Notes: generated by a model not told the origin, from the sequence alone. A DNA stretch of 64,000 nt from JAISGQ01 sp045534445 (GCA_045534445.1 JAZSJQ010000010.1:13306-77305); one strand, 5' to 3'; positions 24,446 to 33,912 are shown, counted from the first letter of the stretch. Program-made: numbers and translations.

Positions 24446-26491
24446 TCAATTATTATGCAGACGCTTCATTGTATTGCAGTTTTCAAGATCGACCTTGCCC
24501 GTAACCTGACAAAGTGCAACCCTTGATTTTGTGCCGCTTCCTGCGACGGTCACAAGTCCCGATTCTTTCAGAACATCCACCGCGCACATCATTCTTGCAT
24601 AGTTCTCTATGCCTTTTTCTCTGAGAACGGCATAGAGCTTTTCAAAATCTCCGCCGAAGCCGCCGTTCTCACGGAGATATCTGTAAAGCACCTCCATATC
24701 CTGCCTCTGAGGTGTCAGACGCTTCTTTTCTTCGTCGGTCAATGTTCCTCCGCGCCTGAAGCACTCATGTATACGCTCATCGATTATTGTCTGTTTTCTG
24801 TCGATTCCTGACGGCTTTACGGCAACCGCCACAGCGCTGAGACTCTGTCTGCCGCGAAATTCATTTACAGAAAGCTTTACGGCAATATCGACCCTGTCGC
24901 CTCTTCTGTACGGAAAAAATGCATCCTGAACAGAAAACAGAAGTACTTCCGCGTCACCTGAGCCGTTTCCTACCACCAGCTTCTGATGGGCACCGTTTTT
25001 CAGGTGCGTGATATCCTTTATCTCACAACCCATTATTCCAACAACAGGCACAGGATTACCTTCTCCGAAGGGCTCAAGAAGCTGAGAAGCCTCTACAAGA
25101 CCAAGATTCAGGTGTTTCGCCTGCAGTTCGCAGTCTATACGCAGCTTTGGCATGGGCATCATATCAAAACGGTCTGCATATTCATTTATCGCTTTTCTGA
25201 AAGCAGGTATGTTTTCTGTTTTAATTGTCAATCCTGCTGCCTGCTCATGACCGCCGTAAAGCTCAAGAAGCTCCGAGCAGCTTTTCAGCGCTTCATACAG
25301 CGAAAAGCCCGGCAGGCTTCGGCCCGATGCGTGAGCAATATCTCCGTCACGGCTGATTATTATACAAGGCTTGCCATAGCCCTCGCACATTCTGGACGCG
25401 TATATACCGATTATTCCTACATTCCAGCCTTCTCCGTCTATTACAAGCACTTTGTCTGTAAGCAGATTCGGGTTTTCGTCGAGCATCTTTGCCGTCTCGG
25501 CAGCCATCTGTATCTCGCAGTTCTGCCTGCGGTTATTCTCATCGCACAGAAGCTGTGCGTAATCCTCCGCATCCTCAGGATCCTCGCTGAGCAGAAGATG
25601 AAGCGCTCTGTCGGCAAGCCCCATTCTGCCTGCTGCATTTATTCGCGGCGAAAGAGTATATGCGATATCGGTTGCTCCCAGCACTTTTTCTCCCATTCCT
25701 GCCGCTCTTATAAGCGCATCGATTCCAAGCCTTTCCCTGCTGTTTATTGCATCAAGACCAAGTCTTACTATAAGCCTGTTCTCATCTACGAGAGGCATTA
25801 CGTCCGCTATTGTACCGAGAGCCGCAAGATCGGCATAATTTTCAGCCACAATGGTCCAGTCGCCGCAAAGAGCACAGAGCAGTTTGAATACAACTCCCGC
25901 ACCGCAGAAGAACTTGAATTCGCTTTCATCATCATGTCTGTGAGGATTTACGACCGCTATAGCCGCAGGAAGCACATCCCCCGGCTGATGATGGTCGGTT
26001 ATAACCATATCAATTCCAAGGGAAGCGGCATATTCAACCTCCTCCACTGCATTGACACCGTTGTCAACAGTTACTATAAGCGTTGCGCCCTGCTCGGCAA
26101 TATAATCTATGGAGCTTTTTCTTATTCCGTATCCGTCCCTGACTCTGTCGGGGATAATCGCAATTGCATTTCCGCCGCTCATTTCAATGAACGAGAAAAG
26201 CATTGCTGTTGATGTTATACCGTCAACATCATAATCACCGAAAATTGCGATCCTCTCAAAGGACTCGATTGCTGTTTCAATCCTCTCCACAGCCTTATCC
26301 ATATCGCGAAGTTCAAAGGGGTCACGGAATGCAGGCTCATTCATTCCGAGCATCATCTCTATCTGTCCGTCTTCTGTAAAGCCTCTTGTAGCAAGAAGAT
26401 GTGCGGCATATCCCGGTATTTCAAACTTTTCGGCTATTTCACGGGATTTTTCCTTATTTCCTTCGACCGTTTCCCATATAACGTGAGCCAT
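24446..26491 (-). CDS. recJ: Single-stranded-DNA exonuclease RecJ
   Basis: 681 residues. DHH phosphoesterase motifs: IAIFGDYDVDGITSTAML (motif I), TVDNGV, VITDHHQPGD (DHH, motif III), VVNPHRHD, CGAGVVFKLL, and C-terminal DHHA1 GHEQAAGLTIK with IDCEL following. It degrades single-stranded DNA 5' to 3' in recombination and mismatch repair. The C-terminal about 110 residues carry a winged-helix-like region of unknown role. Own promoter; 20 bases before rel, so it heads the recJ-rel-dtd-MBL-hemZ operon. Confidence 0.95.
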   Translation of the reverse strand: MAHVIWETVEGNKEKSREIAEKFEIPGYAAHLLATRGFTEDGQIEMMLGMNEPAFRDPFELRDMDKAVERIETAIESFERIAIFGDYDVDGITSTAMLFSFIEMSGGNAIAIIPDRVRDGYGIRKSSIDYIAEQGATLIVTVDNGVNAVEEVEYAASLGIDMVITDHHQPGDVLPAAIAVVNPHRHDDESEFKFFCGAGVVFKLLCALCGDWTIVAENYADLAALGTIADVMPLVDENRLIVRLGLDAINSRERLGIDALIRAAGMGEKVLGATDIAYTLSPRINAAGRMGLADRALHLLLSEDPEDAEDYAQLLCDENNRRQNCEIQMAAETAKMLDENPNLLTDKVLVIDGEGWNVGIIGIYASRMCEGYGKPCIIISRDGDIAHASGRSLPGFSLYEALKSCSELLELYGGHEQAAGLTIKTENIPAFRKAINEYADRFDMMPMPKLRIDCELQAKHLNLGLVEASQLLEPFGEGNPVPVVGIMGCEIKDITHLKNGAHQKLVVGNGSGDAEVLLFSVQDAFFPYRRGDRVDIAVKLSVNEFRGRQSLSAVAVAVKPSGIDRKQTIIDERIHECFRRGGTLTDEEKKRLTPQRQDMEVLYRYLRENGGFGGDFEKLYAVLREKGIENYARMMCAVDVLKESGLVTVAGSGTKSRVALCQVTGKVDLENCNTMKRLHNN

Positions 26492-26519
26492 GCACTTCTC
26501 CCCCTTTCTTATTCATTTG

Positions 26520-26547
26520 ATTATATCATATTTCTCAATATATGCAA
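26520..26547 (-). promoter_or_regulatory. Promoter for recJ operon
   Basis: Minus strand: -35 TTGCAT (26542-26547), 16-base spacer, -10 TATAAT (26520-26525), about 30 bases from the recJ start. Confidence 0.62.
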
Positions 26548-26608
26548 GCCGAAATGTCACTGTCTGACAATTGATTTCTATGTGTTTTTATCCCTTTCTA
26601 AATTTCTG

Positions 26609-26637
26609 TTGACTTATCTGTTTGTTTAGTGTATAAT
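26609..26637 (+). promoter_or_regulatory. Promoter for marR-degV
   Basis: -35 TTGACT (26609-26614), 17-base spacer, -10 TATAAT (26632-26637). Confidence 0.78.
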
Positions 26638-26644
26638 CCAATTC

Positions 26645-26675
26645 GTTCACAAAGTAAACAATTCACACAGTGAAC
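26645..26675. promoter_or_regulatory. Tandem operator-like palindromes before marR
   Basis: Two adjacent 15-base near-palindromes with one base between: GTTCAC-AAA-GTAAAC (26645-26659) and ATTCAC-ACA-GTGAAC (26661-26675). They start at the expected transcription start, the usual place for autorepression by a MarR protein. Inference: operator pair for the MarR protein encoded just downstream. Confidence 0.6.
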
Positions 26676-26696
26676 TATCTGAAAGCAGGTGAATCC

Positions 26697-27134
26697 ATGA
26701 AACTCTCACGCGAAGATATGCTTCTCAATGCATGGGTAAAGTTGTCCGGCATATTAAAAAACAGCAGAATTACAAAGGGTCTCATGTACAACGAAGCAAC
26801 AGTTATGCTTCTTCTTTACAAGAGACACTGCGAGAACGGCACAGGACTTATTTCGATTCAAGAGATAATCAAGGAAACCAAAATGCTTAAATCTCTTGTC
26901 AACCGCACTATCAATTCTCTTGAAAGCAAAGGGCTTCTGGAGCGAATAAGAGGCGAAAAGGACAAACGCACCATCATGGTCCGATGTGTTGAAGAAAAAC
27001 TGGACGTTTTTCTTGAGGTTCACAATTCTTCTCTCTGTGTCGCAAATAAAATACTCGAGATTATCGGCGAGGAAGATGCGGATACTTTTATCAGAATCGT
27101 TGAAAAAATAGACGCCTCAGGTTACAAGCTTTAA
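26697..27134 (+). CDS. MarR-family transcriptional regulator
   Basis: 145 residues from ATG at 26697 (AGGTG 5 bases upstream; an earlier GTG falls inside the operator region). Winged helix-turn-helix with the family's helices: YNEATVMLLLYKR, ISIQEIIKETKMLKSLVNRTINSLESKGLLERIRGEKDKRTIMV is split by rule but shows the recognition helix (SLVNRTINSLESKGLLER) and the D-R wing (EKDKRT). Probable repressor of itself and the DegV gene 26 bases downstream; ligand unknown. Confidence 0.85.
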   Translation: MKLSREDMLLNAWVKLSGILKNSRITKGLMYNEATVMLLLYKRHCENGTGLISIQEIIKETKMLKSLVNRTINSLESKGLLERIRGEKDKRTIMVRCVEEKLDVFLEVHNSSLCVANKILEIIGEEDADTFIRIVEKIDASGYKL

Positions 27135-27160
27135 AATTCAAAATCGAAGGGTAGATAATT

Positions 27161-27991
27161 ATGATAAAGCTGCTTGTTGATTCTGCGTCAGATTGCAGAG
27201 CAGAAGATAATATTATTGATTTATATATCCCTATTGCCATCAACATTGACGGCAAGGAATATTTAGACGGTGTCGATATTGACTCCGATACTTTTTATAA
27301 GCTTCTTATCTCTTCCAAGACCTTTCCCCATACCTCTCAGCCATCTGCTCAGGCTTTTGCGGAAATATTCGAAGAAATAAAGAAAAGCGGCGATGAGCTT
27401 ATCTGTCTGCTGATCTCTTCTGAGCTCAGCGGAACTTATCAGGGAGCGATGATCGCAAAGTCAATGGTTGATTGCGACAATATACACATCGTTGATACCC
27501 GTGGTGCAACTCACATGATAGGCATTCTTGCTCAGTATGCAAGAACTCTCATTGATGATGGTGCTTCCGCTTCTGAGATTGTTGAGAAGTGTGAGAATCT
27601 CAAGAGCAGAATAAAGGTCATTGCGGGAGTTGACACCCTTGAATATCTCAGACGCGGCGGACGACTCAGTAATGCCTCTGCAATTGTCGGAACCATTGCA
27701 AACATCAAGCCTATTGTTACCGTTACACCTGAAGGCAAAGTTGAGTCTGTCGGCAAGTGTCTCGGTCGTCCCAAAGCAATGCAGTATATCACAGACAAAG
27801 TAAAGGAATTCAGAATCGACAGCAATTTCCCGATGTATTCCCTCTATACCTACGGAGAGGAAAACTGTGAGCTTCTTGAAGAAAAACTCACAGCGGAAGG
27901 ATTTTCTATTGAAAAAAGACTTCAGGTCGGTTCCACTATAGGAACTCACGTCGGTCCCGGAGTTTACGGCGTCCTCTTTGTGACTGAATAA
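27161..27991 (+). CDS. DegV-family fatty-acid-binding protein
   Basis: 276 residues. MIKLLVDSASDCR, TSQPSAQAF, LLISSELSGTYQGA, IVDTRGATHMIG, LEYLRRGGRLSNA, KPIVTVTPEGKV and GTHVGPGVYGVLF are the DegV signatures. The family (FakB-like) binds one fatty acid for phosphorylation by FakA. Co-transcribed with the MarR gene, so perhaps controlled by a fatty-acid-like signal (inference). The C-terminal GTHVGPG is the ligand head-group site. Confidence 0.93.
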   Translation: MIKLLVDSASDCRAEDNIIDLYIPIAINIDGKEYLDGVDIDSDTFYKLLISSKTFPHTSQPSAQAFAEIFEEIKKSGDELICLLISSELSGTYQGAMIAKSMVDCDNIHIVDTRGATHMIGILAQYARTLIDDGASASEIVEKCENLKSRIKVIAGVDTLEYLRRGGRLSNASAIVGTIANIKPIVTVTPEGKVESVGKCLGRPKAMQYITDKVKEFRIDSNFPMYSLYTYGEENCELLEEKLTAEGFSIEKRLQVGSTIGTHVGPGVYGVLFVTE

Positions 27992-27993
27992 AG

Positions 27994-28027
27994 AAAGTCC
28001 TCACTGCCAAATGGCAGTGAGGACTTT
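27994..28027. terminator. Bidirectional terminator between degV and tlpA-like genes
   Basis: Perfect 16-base stem (27994-28009 with 28012-28027) between convergent genes; T-rich tail mainly on the minus strand. Confidence 0.88.
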
Positions 28028-28031
28028 AGCT

Positions 28032-28616
28032 TTAATCAGCTTTATATATCATGCCTATTCCTTCCATAAGCGCAGCACTGTCTATAGCGCCCGGTGCATA
28101 GGCAACACCTCTGCCCTCTGAATCAATAAAATATGTGGCAGGAATGGAATAAACATTGTATGCAATGGCAGCTTCCATCTTTGTGTCGTAATACACAGGA
28201 AATGAATACCCCTTGGAAGCAATAAACTTTGATGCGGTTGACACCGTTTCAGATGAACCGTCGGTCATGTTGACCATCATAAAGCATATTTCATCACCAT
28301 ACTTCTTATATGCTTCGTCAAAATCAGGCATTTCGCTTTTGCACGGTCCGCACCAGCTTGCCCAGAAATTGACAATGACGGGCTTACCGCGCATATCAGA
28401 AAGCTTTATTTCATTTCCGTCAATGTCAACAACGGTAAAATCAGGGGCAAGAGTCAGTTCATCATCTTTGCTCTCCTTGTCTTCCGCTGTTGGTTCGGTT
28501 ACAGCAAGATTGTCGTGGGAAACCTTATCCTTTATTCCGTTGTAAAGAACTACAGACAGTATCAACACCGCAACAAGAGATGCAGTTATTATCAAAAGCT
28601 TTTTCTTTTCTCCCAC
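28032..28616 (-). CDS. TlpA/ResA-like membrane thioredoxin
   Basis: 194 residues. N-terminal membrane anchor (about 6-26), then a thioredoxin fold with VNFWASWCGPCKSEMPDF (active-site CGPC at about 91-94) and the cis-Pro region SIPATYFID. Works outside the membrane, reducing or oxidising disulfides with electrons from CcdA, encoded 10 bases upstream. No cytochrome c gene is nearby, so the target is unknown. Confidence 0.92.
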   Translation of the reverse strand: MGEKKKLLIITASLVAVLILSVVLYNGIKDKVSHDNLAVTEPTAEDKESKDDELTLAPDFTVVDIDGNEIKLSDMRGKPVIVNFWASWCGPCKSEMPDFDEAYKKYGDEICFMMVNMTDGSSETVSTASKFIASKGYSFPVYYDTKMEAAIAYNVYSIPATYFIDSEGRGVAYAPGAIDSAALMEGIGMIYKAD

Positions 28617-28626
28617 AGTTACCCTC

Positions 28627-29289
28627 CTAACTGAGAAGTGTCATAAGTCTTCCCATTGTACCTGTTGCCATCAGAATGCCTATTATGACAAGCAATGCAC
28701 CGCTGACAATATTTATTATCTTATAATGCTTTTTTATAAAATCGAATGCGCTTTTAAGCTCATTTATCAGAACCGCGCTGAGCACAAACGGAACTCCAAG
28801 ACCAATGGAATAAACCAGAAGGAGTATTGCGCCCTCAAGCACTTTGCCCTCCTGGGATGCCATCATGAGAACAGAACCGAGGATCGCACCCACGCATGGT
28901 GTCCAGCCGATGGAAAATATCATGCCGAACAACAGCGAGGAAAAGAATCCCAGTTCTTTATTCTTCAGCATTGCTCCGTTTCCCTTGAACAGATTCAGCT
29001 TGAAAACGCCCATATAGTTAAGCCCGAAGAATATTACAACTATTCCCGATATAATATTCACGGCTGTCTGATATCGGCTGAAAAAGCCGCCTACTGTTCC
29101 TGCAAGAGCTCCCATTGCGACAAATATCACCGTAAAGCCCAGCACAAAGCCCAGTGCGTTTTTCAGCGTATTCTTTGTGCTTCGCTCACCGCCGCCTGCA
29201 AAATAAGTTGCATAGATCGGCAGCATGGGCAGAAGGCACGGGGACACAAAGGTTATTATTCCTTCAAGAAATGATGCGATATATTGCAT
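28627..29289 (-). CDS. ccdA: CcdA-type thiol-disulfide electron carrier
   Basis: 220 residues, six membrane helices. FVSPCLLPMLPIYATYFAGG and GWTPCVGAILGSVL hold the two redox cysteines, each in the P-C or T-P-C context of the DsbD/CcdA family. Transfers reducing power from cytosolic thioredoxin across the membrane to the TlpA-like protein. Operon plsC-like, ccdA, tlpA-like. Confidence 0.95.
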   Translation of the reverse strand: MQYIASFLEGIITFVSPCLLPMLPIYATYFAGGGERSTKNTLKNALGFVLGFTVIFVAMGALAGTVGGFFSRYQTAVNIISGIVVIFFGLNYMGVFKLNLFKGNGAMLKNKELGFFSSLLFGMIFSIGWTPCVGAILGSVLMMASQEGKVLEGAILLLVYSIGLGVPFVLSAVLINELKSAFDFIKKHYKIINIVSGALLVIIGILMATGTMGRLMTLLS

Positions 29290-29301
29290 ATTGATCTCCT
29301 A

Positions 29302-30165
29302 TCAGAAGTATTTTTTCTTTACTCCGTATGTATCGGTGTAATAGTCAATCCTGTCGGAATTTGCAAAAATCGGCTCGTAAATGTTTTCTTCGGGGTTGAT
29401 TCCTGCAAGACGGCAGACCTCCGCATGAGCGCGTCTTGCAAGATCCTCGCCTGCTGCAACTTTGCCGAGTTCAGGATTCGGGTATATAGGTTCACCGATA
29501 CTGAGTGTCAGCAGAGGCTTGCGCCAGAAAATCTTCTGAAGTCCTTTTGCCTTTCTGAAGGAATACGCCATGGGAAGAACAGGCACATTATTTCTAACCG
29601 CAAATGTGAAAGAACCCTTTTTGAAGGGACGTATGGGCATATAGTATTCCCACATACTGCCCTCAGCAGAAACATGTACCCACTGCTTGTCATCGGTAAG
29701 CAGGCTGTCGATAGCATGAGCAAAGGCTGCTGTACCCCTCCTGCTTTCCGTTGGCAGGGGAATGCCTCGGTTGTATCTGATAAGTATCCTGTTTTCACCG
29801 CGCATATTCTTGTCCCATACGGGGATCCACGGTCTGTAGGGTCTGACCGCATACATGATACCGATAAAATCCCATATAAATACATGGTTAATAACGGATA
29901 CAATACCGTTTTTAATTACGTCCCTATGCTTTTTGAGATTCTCCCTGCCCTCTACCTTCAGCAGGCATCTGAGTCTCATTACGGGAAATGCCAAACCTAC
30001 GCACAGAATCCTCATCCACCATTCCTTGAATCTGTAGGAAAAGGATTTATCCACATAAGGATAGTTTTCATCAAAAACAGTATCCACCTTATGCTTTACA
30101 GGAAGATAATGCTGGTCGGTTTTTTCGGGGAACAGATATTCTGTCGGCTGAGGATCATAGGGCAT
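29302..30165 (-). CDS. PlsC-like acyltransferase with altered motif III
   Basis: 287 residues. NHVFIWDFIG carries the NHxxxxD catalytic motif (about residues 100-106). Motif III, usually FPEGTR, reads SAEGSMW, and KKGSFTFAVRNNVPVLPMAY is the K-G-A--A-----PV-P- region. Makes phosphatidic acid from lysophosphatidic acid in relatives; the changed motif III suggests another acceptor or phosphate-binding mode. No Shine-Dalgarno sequence is evident before the ATG. Gene lies 12 bases before ccdA. Confidence 0.8.
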   Translation of the reverse strand: MPYDPQPTEYLFPEKTDQHYLPVKHKVDTVFDENYPYVDKSFSYRFKEWWMRILCVGLAFPVMRLRCLLKVEGRENLKKHRDVIKNGIVSVINHVFIWDFIGIMYAVRPYRPWIPVWDKNMRGENRILIRYNRGIPLPTESRRGTAAFAHAIDSLLTDDKQWVHVSAEGSMWEYYMPIRPFKKGSFTFAVRNNVPVLPMAYSFRKAKGLQKIFWRKPLLTLSIGEPIYPNPELGKVAAGEDLARRAHAEVCRLAGINPEENIYEPIFANSDRIDYYTDTYGVKKKYF

Positions 30166-30229
30166 TTTTTATCATTCCATTCGTGTTTTTAATATATAAT
30201 ATCATTTTATATAGCAGAACACAAGAAAA

Positions 30230-32002
30230 TTATTCGGTATACATACTGTACAGCTCACTGTACATACCGCCCTTTTCCATAAGCTCAGCGTGAGTACCCT
30301 GCTCTTCTATTCCGTTTTCGGTAAGAACAAGTATCTCAGTTGCGTTTCTGATAGTTGTCAGACGGTGTGCAACAGTAAATGTAGTTCTGCCAACTGCCAA
30401 CTCTTCAAGAGATTTCTGTACTATTTTTTCGCTTTCATTGTCAAGTGCAGATGTCGCCTCATCGAGAATCAGCACAGGGGGATCCTTGAGGAACACACGG
30501 GCAATGGATATTCTCTGCTTCTGACCGCCGGACAGCTTTACGCCTCTCTCTCCCACATATGTATCATACCCATCGGGAAGCTTCATTATGAATTCATGTG
30601 CGCCTGCTTTCTTTGCAGCTTCAATTATTGCATCTCTGTCCGCTCCCGGTCTGCCGTACTCTATATTTTCAAGCACACTGCCGCTGAACAGATACACATC
30701 CTGCTGCACCACACCGATATTCGAGCGCAGGGATTCCAAGGTCAGGTCTTTTATATCCTTGCCGTCTATGGTAATAGCACCGCCCGTAACCTCATAGAAA
30801 CGCGGAATAAGGCTGCAGAGCGTTGTTTTGCCGCCGCCCGAGGGTCCTACAAGCGCTATATTCTCGCCCTTTGAAACCTTTAGGTTTATACCTGAAAGCA
30901 CATAGTCATTTCTGTCTGAATATCTGAATTCAACATTCTTAAATTCAATTTCTCCCTTAACATCGCTGAGAGTTTCAGCATCCGGAGCATCTTTTATTGT
31001 AATGGGTGTATCGAGAATCTCCGTAAAACGCTCGATTCCTGTCATACCCCTCTGGAACTGCTCGGTGAATTCCACTATTCTTCTGATGGAGGTAAGCAGA
31101 GTATTTACATAGAGCAGATACATGACAAGCTCGGGCGCTCCGATCTTTCCTTCCTTTACAAAAAGTGCGCCGAACACTACTACGAGAATATACATAAGTC
31201 CGTCAAAGAAACGGGTACTCGAATGGAAGCCTGCCATATAGTAATAGGCACGTTTCTTTACACTCAGAAATGCCTCATTGCCTTTTTTGAATTTCTTTTC
31301 TTCGATATCCTCATTTGCAAAGGAGCGAACAACGCGCACGCCGAGAAGGCTGTCCTCTATCTGAGAATTAAGCTCACCGACCTTGACTCTTGATTCGGAA
31401 AATGCGGCACGCATCTTCTTGTTGAAGAAACGTGTTGCAATCATTATAAGCGGTATTACCGCAAAGATTATGCAAGTCAGAGGAACATTTACAAAGCAGA
31501 GAATTATAAATGCACCGATTATCTTTACGCCTGCAATGAAGAATTCCTCAGGACAGTGATGTGCAAACTCAGTAACATCGAACAGGTCATTTGTTATACG
31601 GCTCATAAGCTGACCTATCTTTGTCTCATCATAATAAGAGAATGAAAGCTTCTGAAGGTGACCGAACAGGTCACGGCGCATATCGGTTTCGATCTTCGTA
31701 CCCGTGATATGTCCTACACTTGCCATGAAAAAGTTTGCGGCAGTATCCACAAGGCGCATGGCAAGATATACTCCGCCAATTATCAGTATTCCGCGAACCG
31801 TCATTGCCGCAGGGTCTTCTATTCCGTCCTTTGTTATCTTCTGTACTATTGTGGGCAGATACAGGTCACAGCCTGTTGTCAGCAATGCACAGAACAGGTC
31901 AAATATCATCAAGCCCAGGTACGGCTTATAATACGGCAGAAAGCGCCGTATCAGAACACTGTTGGGAGTTTTTCTCTTTTCTGCTTTTGCTTTGTTTTTC
32001 AA
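30230..32002 (-). CDS. ABC exporter, fused permease and ATPase
   Basis: 590 residues, TTG start with AAGGTG 5 bases upstream. Residues about 20-320: type-1 exporter membrane domain, six helices. Residues about 345-580: ATPase with VGPSGGGKTTLCSLI (Walker A), VVQQDVYLFSG (Q-loop), VKLSGGQKQRISIARVF (signature), PVLILDEATSALDN (Walker B) and TVAHRLTTIRNA (H-loop). Functions as a homodimer or heterodimer exporting a lipid, peptide or drug; substrate unknown. Single gene, no partner half in sight. Confidence 0.93.
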   Translation of the reverse strand: MKNKAKAEKRKTPNSVLIRRFLPYYKPYLGLMIFDLFCALLTTGCDLYLPTIVQKITKDGIEDPAAMTVRGILIIGGVYLAMRLVDTAANFFMASVGHITGTKIETDMRRDLFGHLQKLSFSYYDETKIGQLMSRITNDLFDVTEFAHHCPEEFFIAGVKIIGAFIILCFVNVPLTCIIFAVIPLIMIATRFFNKKMRAAFSESRVKVGELNSQIEDSLLGVRVVRSFANEDIEEKKFKKGNEAFLSVKKRAYYYMAGFHSSTRFFDGLMYILVVVFGALFVKEGKIGAPELVMYLLYVNTLLTSIRRIVEFTEQFQRGMTGIERFTEILDTPITIKDAPDAETLSDVKGEIEFKNVEFRYSDRNDYVLSGINLKVSKGENIALVGPSGGGKTTLCSLIPRFYEVTGGAITIDGKDIKDLTLESLRSNIGVVQQDVYLFSGSVLENIEYGRPGADRDAIIEAAKKAGAHEFIMKLPDGYDTYVGERGVKLSGGQKQRISIARVFLKDPPVLILDEATSALDNESEKIVQKSLEELAVGRTTFTVAHRLTTIRNATEILVLTENGIEEQGTHAELMEKGGMYSELYSMYTE

Positions 32003-32035
32003 GTCAACACCTTCTTAAAATATGTAAAGACAGTT

Positions 32036-32069
32036 AAAACGAAGCCGTGCCGAAACACAGCTTCGTTTT
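32036..32069 (-). terminator. Terminator after the apgM-lipoprotein pair
   Basis: Fourteen-base stem with one G-U pair (32036-32049 with 32056-32069) and Ts on the minus strand. It lies just upstream of the ABC exporter gene, separating the two units. Confidence 0.8.
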
Positions 32070-32076
32070 AAATTTA

Positions 32077-32658
32077 TTATGGTTCTTCTCCGGTTCCGTA
32101 CATCATAAACGAAGTCCTTGCACTTATTTGGTCTGTAAGTTCCGCATCAAGCGCAGCCTGTCTGGACACGGCAGGTTCACTTATCTTCACATTAACAATT
32201 GCTATAGGCTCACATTCCCAGAGCATTTTTTCTTTTTGCGAGAACATAACCTTTGATTTATATTCCCGTGTTACACTGACACTTCCGTTTGGCTCAAGGA
32301 TAAAGGGTGTGTCCGACGGGGACACTGCACCTGCCGGAATAAGCTCATACCCATCAGCCATTACATAGATTCTGAATCCTGCATCTGCAGGAGCAACCTT
32401 ATAATAATCACTCGACTTATTCTCTATTACAGCTGTGACCGAAATAATTGATCCGGAAAAATATGCAGATGAACTGGTGCGCACCTGCACTGTAATATTA
32501 TCATAATCTATCTGCGTTGAAGCCTGATAATCATCGCTGTAGTTGACCTCTGTTTTTCCTGCCTCGGCATTGCTTTTTGCACAGCCGTCACAGCCCGATG
32601 CCATAAGCACAGATAATATGCATATTATCAGAAGTAAGAATATCGTACCCCTTTTCAT
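32077..32658 (-). CDS. Lipoprotein of unknown function
   Basis: 193 residues behind GAGGTGATCCT. Signal peptide with lipobox LMASGC (Cys at about 23), followed by a C-D-G-C-A-K segment giving two extra cysteines. The rest (about 60-185) looks like a beta-rich exported domain: NITVQVRTSSSAYFSGSIISVTAVIENKS is a typical Ig-like or DUF-type strand set. I do not recognise a family. It follows apgM by 21 bases but is unlikely to act with it; shared transcription is all that can be said. Confidence 0.75.
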   Translation of the reverse strand: MKRGTIFLLLIICILSVLMASGCDGCAKSNAEAGKTEVNYSDDYQASTQIDYDNITVQVRTSSSAYFSGSIISVTAVIENKSSDYYKVAPADAGFRIYVMADGYELIPAGAVSPSDTPFILEPNGSVSVTREYKSKVMFSQKEKMLWECEPIAIVNVKISEPAVSRQAALDAELTDQISARTSFMMYGTGEEP

Positions 32659-32679
32659 AGGATCACCTCAAATACAGAT

Positions 32680-33912
32680 TTAAAGAGCGGTATTTTCAAA
32701 AAGAATATTCATAAGCATGCAGCCCTGATCCACAGTCACTCCGCTCGCTTTTGCGGTTTTCTCGCTTGCACGTTCACACTCTGTAATTCCCTTATCTGCC
32801 TTTTTATCATAAAGAATGAAAGGCACTGGATCCATTTCGTGAGTCATGGTGGCAAGAGGAGTCGGATGATCGGGGAGTATCAGCAGACGATAATTGTCAT
32901 ATTTGTCAAGCTCTTCCCTGAGCACCGAAAGCACCTTGCTGTCAATCAGCTCGATGGATTTTACCTTATTCTCCATTTCGCCCCTGTGACCGCACTCATC
33001 GGGAGCCTCAAAATGCAGATATGCAAAGTCCGCTCCGTTATGGAGCTCTGCAATCGCAGCCTTTACTTTTCCGTCAAAGTCGGTGTCAACATAGCCTGTT
33101 GCACCCTTCACCTCACAGATCTTCATGCCTGCACAGATGCCAATGCCCTTGATAAGGTCAACAGCAGATACAACAGCGCCTTTCTTTCCGTATTTTTCCT
33201 CAAAAAGATCAAGAGACGGGGCTGTTCCCTGTCCCCACAGCCATATGGAGTTCGCAGGGCGCTTGCCTGCTTCAATTCTCGCAATATTCACAGGGTGGTT
33301 TTTCAGCACTTCAACGCTCTTCTTCATCATTTCAAGCATTTCTGGCGCACCGTCAAAGCTTCTGAGATATTCGCCCACTACCCTGCCGGAAATATCGTGA
33401 GGGGGTGTCAGGGTTCCTATATCAGCACTTCCGCCGTGCCATACAAGACAGTGTCTGTAGGAAAAACCGGGATAAAATTCATACTTTTCATTTCCGAAGG
33501 CTTCATGCACAGCCTTTATAAGCTCGGATGCCTCTGCAGTTGAGATATCCCCTGCGCAATAATCAACCATTTTCTTATCCTCATAATTCTCTTCATCGGA
33601 GAGAGTTACGAGATTGCATCTGAGAGCAACATCTGTACTCTCAAGCTTGATTCCCATGCTTACAGCCTCAAGCGGTGATCTTCCCGAATAATACTGCTTC
33701 GGATCATAACCCATTACAGAAAGATTTGCCACATCACTTCCCGGCTTCATTCCTTCGGGAACATTCGAGACCAGTCCGCATATACCGTTTGCTGCAAAAT
33801 AGTCCATATTGGGCTTATCTGCACATTCCATGGGAGTTTTTCCTCCGAGTGCTTCAACGGGATAATCAGACATTCCGTCGCAAAGTACAACAGCATATTT
33901 TATATTATTCAT
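32680..33912 (-). CDS. apgM: Cofactor-independent phosphoglycerate mutase, archaeal type
   Basis: 410 residues from ATG at 33912, preferred because MNNIKYAVVLCDGMSD is the normal family start; a start at 33930 is possible and neither has a clear SD. KYAVVLCDGMSDYP holds a metal Asp, PGSDVANLSVMGYDP the catalytic Ser, YYSGRSPLEA, RCNLVT, then HFEAPDECGHRGE and LILPDHPTPL with the second metal set. Interconverts 3- and 2-phosphoglycerate in glycolysis. The archaeal-type enzyme is common in anaerobic Clostridia. Confidence 0.92.
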   Translation of the reverse strand: MNNIKYAVVLCDGMSDYPVEALGGKTPMECADKPNMDYFAANGICGLVSNVPEGMKPGSDVANLSVMGYDPKQYYSGRSPLEAVSMGIKLESTDVALRCNLVTLSDEENYEDKKMVDYCAGDISTAEASELIKAVHEAFGNEKYEFYPGFSYRHCLVWHGGSADIGTLTPPHDISGRVVGEYLRSFDGAPEMLEMMKKSVEVLKNHPVNIARIEAGKRPANSIWLWGQGTAPSLDLFEEKYGKKGAVVSAVDLIKGIGICAGMKICEVKGATGYVDTDFDGKVKAAIAELHNGADFAYLHFEAPDECGHRGEMENKVKSIELIDSKVLSVLREELDKYDNYRLLILPDHPTPLATMTHEMDPVPFILYDKKADKGITECERASEKTAKASGVTVDQGCMLMNILFENTAL

